Of a stretch of DNA of 64,000 nt, positions 60,648 to 64,000 are shown piece by piece (within the stretch, counting starts at the first letter, position 1; every line of letters starts with the position of its first letter). The stretch spans positions 671,783 to 735,782 of the forward strand of contig CAVZCC010000006.1 in assembly GCA_963773765.1 (NCBI GenBank), read 5' to 3'. The translations under genes were made by a program, and so were the position numbers. The stretch comes from CAVZCC01 sp963773765. Lineage in GTDB: Bacteria; Actinomycetota; Acidimicrobiia; Acidimicrobiales; Microtrichaceae. The notes under the pieces were generated by a model. The model did not search any database. It was not told the origin of the DNA and was given only the letters and a program-made list of their open reading frames with translations.

Positions 60648-61705
60648 CACCAGCCCGTCAGGGTTCACCGCCGGGTCCGCCGTGTCGGTCTCAGCGATGT
60701 GGTTCCTTCCAATCGCGTGGATCAGGTCGCCAGGTAACGGGTCGGGGGCGCCGAGATCGATCACGACGTCGCCCTTGGTCGACCAACAGGTCGACGTGAC
60801 CCAGGATCTCCGAGATCGACAGCAGGATCTCGAAGCCTTCGATCCGGGGGAACACCACCCTGGACAGCTCGTAGGCGGTCGGTTCTCCCAAGCGCGCGAT
60901 GTGGGCCAGGATCTCGTCGGCTCGGCTCAGGTGGTGGCGGTGGGTCGCGGCCACCAGTTGAGCGACCGAAGTGAACGTGGGCCCGTGGCCCGGTAGGACG
61001 ACGTCGGGGTCGAGCGCCTCGAATCGGGCCAGCGACTCGAGATATTCAACGAGGCTCCGCCGGCGTAGCAGATCACTTTCGTGATCGAGTTCCACGAGCG
61101 GATCTGGGGTGATCGAGGGCAAGGCGGTCGCCCGACAGACCGTGGACGAGGTCGGCTCCCACAACGACAGGTGACCAGCGGCGTGGCCCGGCGTCACCAT
61201 CGCCTCGAGCTGCCGGCCGCCGAGCCACAGGATGTCGCCATCATCGACGGGCACCACCCGGGACTGGTCGATCTGCAGCCACCCTCTGACCGCCCCGGAG
61301 AACACCGGGAAACACGCTCAGCATCTCCGGGGATCCCGAAGGAGCGGATCAGCTCGTAGAGCAGCTGGACGGTCGTGGGTCTCGAGCAATTTGGGGAGCT
61401 GGCTCGGCCGGCGTAGATCGGTGCATCGGCCTTCTCAGCTAGCCATCCGGCGGTGCCGTAGTGGTCAAGGGTGTGCGTGGGTGACCACCACGGCGTCGAC
61501 GTCGCCGACGCCGAGCCACCGCTGCCAGCTCAGCGCCCACCGTGGCGATGGTGTCGCCGAAGAGCATCCCCGGATCGATGACCGTCACCGGTTCCTCCAA
61601 CAGCACATAGCAGTTCACCGGTCCCACCGGGAACGGCGTGGGCAACTCGAACGCCAAGGTCGACCTGGGTAGGCGTACGACGAGTGGGACGAGCGGCTCA
61701 CGCAC
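60647..61705 (-). CDS. Metallo-beta-lactamase-fold hydrolase; frameshifted
   Basis: About 350 codons. PFPVGPVNCYVLLEEPVTVI, DPGMLFGDTIATVGAELAAV and the metal motif THAHP-DHYGTAGWLAE (one base missing between P and D) are at the N-terminal half. Then MVTPGHAAGHLSLWEP, DPDVVLPGHGPTFTSVAQLV, and a C-terminal winged helix typical of LACTB2-like hydrolases. Shifts occur near 61490, 61330 and 60770. It divides a promoter region with the MMPL gene. The substrate is probably a thioester or lactone, unproven. GTG 61705 was chosen for AGGAGG upstream. Confidence 0.7.
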
Positions 61706-61731
61706 GGAGACCACACCTCCTGCCACGGTTA

Positions 61732-61758
61732 TAGACGCGAGCGTCTAGACGATGTCTA
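61732..61758. promoter_or_regulatory. Tandem TetR-type operator in the divergent promoter
   Basis: TAGACGC-GA-GCGTCTA (61732-61747) is a perfect palindrome with 7-base arms. It shares its last TA with a second perfect palindrome TAGAC-GAT-GTCTA (61746-61758). The pair lies between the start codons of the divergent hydrolase (61705) and MMPL (61812) genes. Its position and form fit binding of the TetR regulator encoded at 58832-59433. Confidence 0.6.
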
Positions 61759-61811
61759 GTCTCGTGCCGGACGTGCTGGCGTGTCGGACCGCTGGCGTTC
61801 TTGGAGCGACC

Positions 61812-64000
61812 GTGACCCCCTGCCTCGACCGCCTTGGCGGCCGCGCCCGCACCATCTGGCCGGTGATCGTGCTGCGGGTGGTCGCCGCCCTGATGACCGC
61901 CGGGGCTGCTGCGCGGTGGGTGAAGCGTCCAGCCAGAGATCGAATATCCCGCACTGAATCCCAGCGAGCGATCGACCTGCTCGAGGAACGCTTTCCCGAA
62001 GCCGCCGGCGGCCGAGCCCGGGGTGGTGTTCGCCACCGATGAGGGAGGCTACCTACCGGCGTTTCGGTCTGGGGATTGAAGGAACTCTCGACCAGACAAC
62101 GGTCCTTCCCCATGTCACCCAGGTCATCGACCCGTTCGGGCCCGCGGCGGCGTTCCTGGTATCGGATGACGAGCGCATCGCCTTCGCCGAGATCGCCGAC
62201 ACCACGACGGCGCGCGAGGTCGGCACCGCAGGTCGCGGCGCTCACCTCGACCGATGCTCCTGCTGGTGCCGCAGGACTCGACGTCGGTGCAAATGGCGGC
62301 CCTGTGGTGGAACGCCTCGGACCCGAAGAGACCCGGACCTCGGAGCTGATCGGTTGGAGCGTCGCCATCGTGGTCCTCGCGATCCAGGTTCGGGCCGGTC
62401 GTCGTGATGGCGTTGCCGATGCTCACCTCCTTGGTCGGTCTGCATTGGTTCCTGCTCATCCGACTCCTGGGCGGGTTCACCGAAGTGACCTCCGTCGCCT
62501 GCTGGTTCCTGCACCGACGATCGGCATCGCAGTCGGCATCGACTACGTGCTGTTCATCGTGACCCGTCACCGCCAGCACCTCGCCGAGGGGATGGCCGTC
62601 GACGAGGCTGTCGCCCGGGCCATGGCCACCTCGGGCCAGGCGGTCATCTTCGCCGGGTTGACCGTGCTGATCGTGATCTTGGGTCTGGCGCTCGTCGGCA
62701 TACCCCTGGTGTCGCTGCTCTCCGGACACGCGGTCGCTGGCTGTCGTGGTGGCGGTGCTCGTCGTGGTCACCCTGCTGCCGGCATTGCTCGGCCTGTTCG
62801 GCGAAAGGATCGACCGCCTGCGGGTCCCCGGCGTGCAGCTGCGCTTCGAGACCGACCACCAGGCGTCCCGCGCCGTGTTGGCCCGCTGGGCCCGCCTCGT
62901 CACCCGCCGGCCCTGGCCGTTCCTCGCCGCCGGCGTCGCCGTGCTCGCCGTGCTCGCCATACCAGTGTTCGGCCTCCAGCTCGGCTGGCCCTTCGACGCC
63001 GGCAACCTGACCAGCCGATACGACCGAACGCCAGGCCTACGACCTGCTCGCGGCCGGGTTCGGAGACGGATTCAACGGCCCGCTCCTGCTCGCTGTCGAC
63101 CTCGACACCGCCACCGAACCCACCGCGGCCCTCGCCGCCATCACCACCGCGGTGGCCGACACTCCCGGCGTGCAGTTGGTCGTCCCCGCGCAACTCAACC
63201 CAGCCGGCGACACGGCCGTCATACAGGCCATCCCCGACTCCAGCCCCCAAAGCGCTGCCACCGAGGAACTCGTCGACCACCTTCGAACCAATACGATCCC
63301 CGCCCTCGAGGACGGCAACTGCGCCGTCGTCGAGGTCACCGGAACCACCGCTGCGTTCATCGACATCTCCAGCGGCTTGCCGAGCGGCTGATCGTGTTCA
63401 TCGCCGCGGTCGTGCTGCTCTCCTTCGTGCTGCTCACCGCGGTCTTCCGCTCGCCACTCGTCGCGCTCAAAGCGGCGCTCGTGAACCTGTTGGGCATCGC
63501 CGCGGCCGCAACCGGTAAGTTTTCTGTCGCGGTGTTCCAGTGGGGATGGGGCCTCAGCCTCGTCGGCCTCGAAGAGACCGTCCCTGTCGTCTCGTTCCTG
63601 CCGATGATGATGTTCGCCATCCTCTTCGGGCTTTCCATGGACTACGAGGTGTTCATCCTGTCCCGTGTCCGGGAGGACTGGCTCGCCTCTGGCGACTCGA
63701 CCGGCAGCATCGTGCACGGCATCGTGGTCTCCGCCGGGGTCATCACTGCGGCCGCGTCGATCATGATCAGCGTCTTCGCCTCGTTGTTTCTCGGTGAATC
63801 CCCCGAGATCAAGATGTTCGGCATCGGGCTCGCGGTCGCGGTCGCGTCAACGCGACCATTGTCCGCATGATCGGTGGTACCCGCCACCATGACCCTGCTC
63901 GGTGCCCGCAACTGGTGGATACCCGGCTGGCTCGACCGGATCCTGCCCCGCCTCGACATCGAAGGCGAGACCGCCCTTCCGCCCGCCCAACCCAACCCGG
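61812..64000 (+). CDS. MMPL/RND-family transporter, partial at window edge; frameshifted
   Basis: The GTG start has GGAG at good spacing. An N-terminal helix (WPVIVLRVVAALMTAGA) is followed by an external domain, then membrane helices ELIGWSVAIVVLAIQVR, PTIGIAVGIDYVLFIVTRHR (the conserved D-Y motif) and GQAVIFAGLTVLIVILGLAL. A second external domain follows with GFGDGFNGPLLLAVDLDT. The second membrane half has LIVFIAAVVLLSFVLLTAVF and MMMFAILFGLSMDYEVFILS, the duplicated G-x-SMDYEVF motif. At least six shifts occur. The real gene runs beyond 64000 or ends just short of it. MMPL proteins export lipids or hydrophobic compounds. Confidence 0.75.

Overview
The window is GC-rich actinobacterial DNA. 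Supporting signs are an actinobacterial-type conjugation apparatus (TrwC/TraA relaxase-helicase, SCO6880-like protein, VirB4-like ATPase, TraG/VirD4), a BTAD regulator beside a LysM protein, F420-dependent and P450 oxidoreductases, an MMPL exporter, and promoter elements resembling the actinobacterial RecA-NDp (PafBC) motif. The lineage below phylum cannot be fixed from the sequence. No rRNA, tRNA, integrase or CRISPR array was found.

Layout. 1-1.2 kb holds broken coding fragments. 1.26-6.8 kb (minus strand) is a mobilization operon: a small paralogous protein, the relaxase/helicase, an excisionase-like HTH protein and two unknown proteins. A dense family of ACCGGGAC-type repeats lies over its promoter-proximal end. 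7.0-18.5 kb (plus strand) is a Tad/Flp-type pilus or secretion cluster: sigma-like protein, lipoprotein, secreted protein, SAF protein, CpaE-like ATPase, TadA, TadB, TadC, a Flp-like prepilin, TadE/TadG-like pseudopilins, a LysM protein and a BTAD regulator. 18.6-22.4 kb (minus strand) is a two-gene Gabija-type defence system (gajA-gajB). 22.6-33.3 kb is the type IV secretion module: transglycosylase/M23 hydrolase, VirB2-like pilin, VirB6/TrbL-like membrane protein, SCO6880, VirB4-like ATPase, a DnaG-like primase and the TraG/VirD4 coupling protein. 34.3-39.3 kb encodes a giant methylase-helicase of the type found on conjugative elements, followed by a paralog of the first relaxase-operon protein.

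40.6-55.2 kb is a defence island. An Eco57I-type adenine methyltransferase gene overlaps a gene for a PLD-SNF2 helicase. After a hairpin and a DUF2188 gene comes a CBASS operon: HTH regulator, CD-NTase, an E2-E1-JAB triple fusion, and a Cap4-like nuclease with SAVED sensor. A PIN-like protein converges on the end of that operon. Two near-palindromes sharing a half-site and three RecA-NDp-like promoter motifs suggest local repression and DNA-damage control.

55.3-64 kb is a metabolic cluster that looks chromosomal in type: LLM-family F420 oxidoreductase, P450, ferredoxin, a ferritin-like protein, a TetR regulator, a second P450, a metallo-beta-lactamase-fold hydrolase, and a divergent MMPL transporter cut by the window edge. 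A tandem palindrome lies in the divergent promoter region.

Almost every gene at 1-34 kb and 56-64 kb is interrupted by one to several single-frame shifts, although the protein continues recognisably in another frame and neighbouring genes keep ATGA/GTGA overlaps. I read these mainly as uncorrected sequencing indels. Such genes are given as one CDS spanning the shifts, and their exact ends are approximate where stated.
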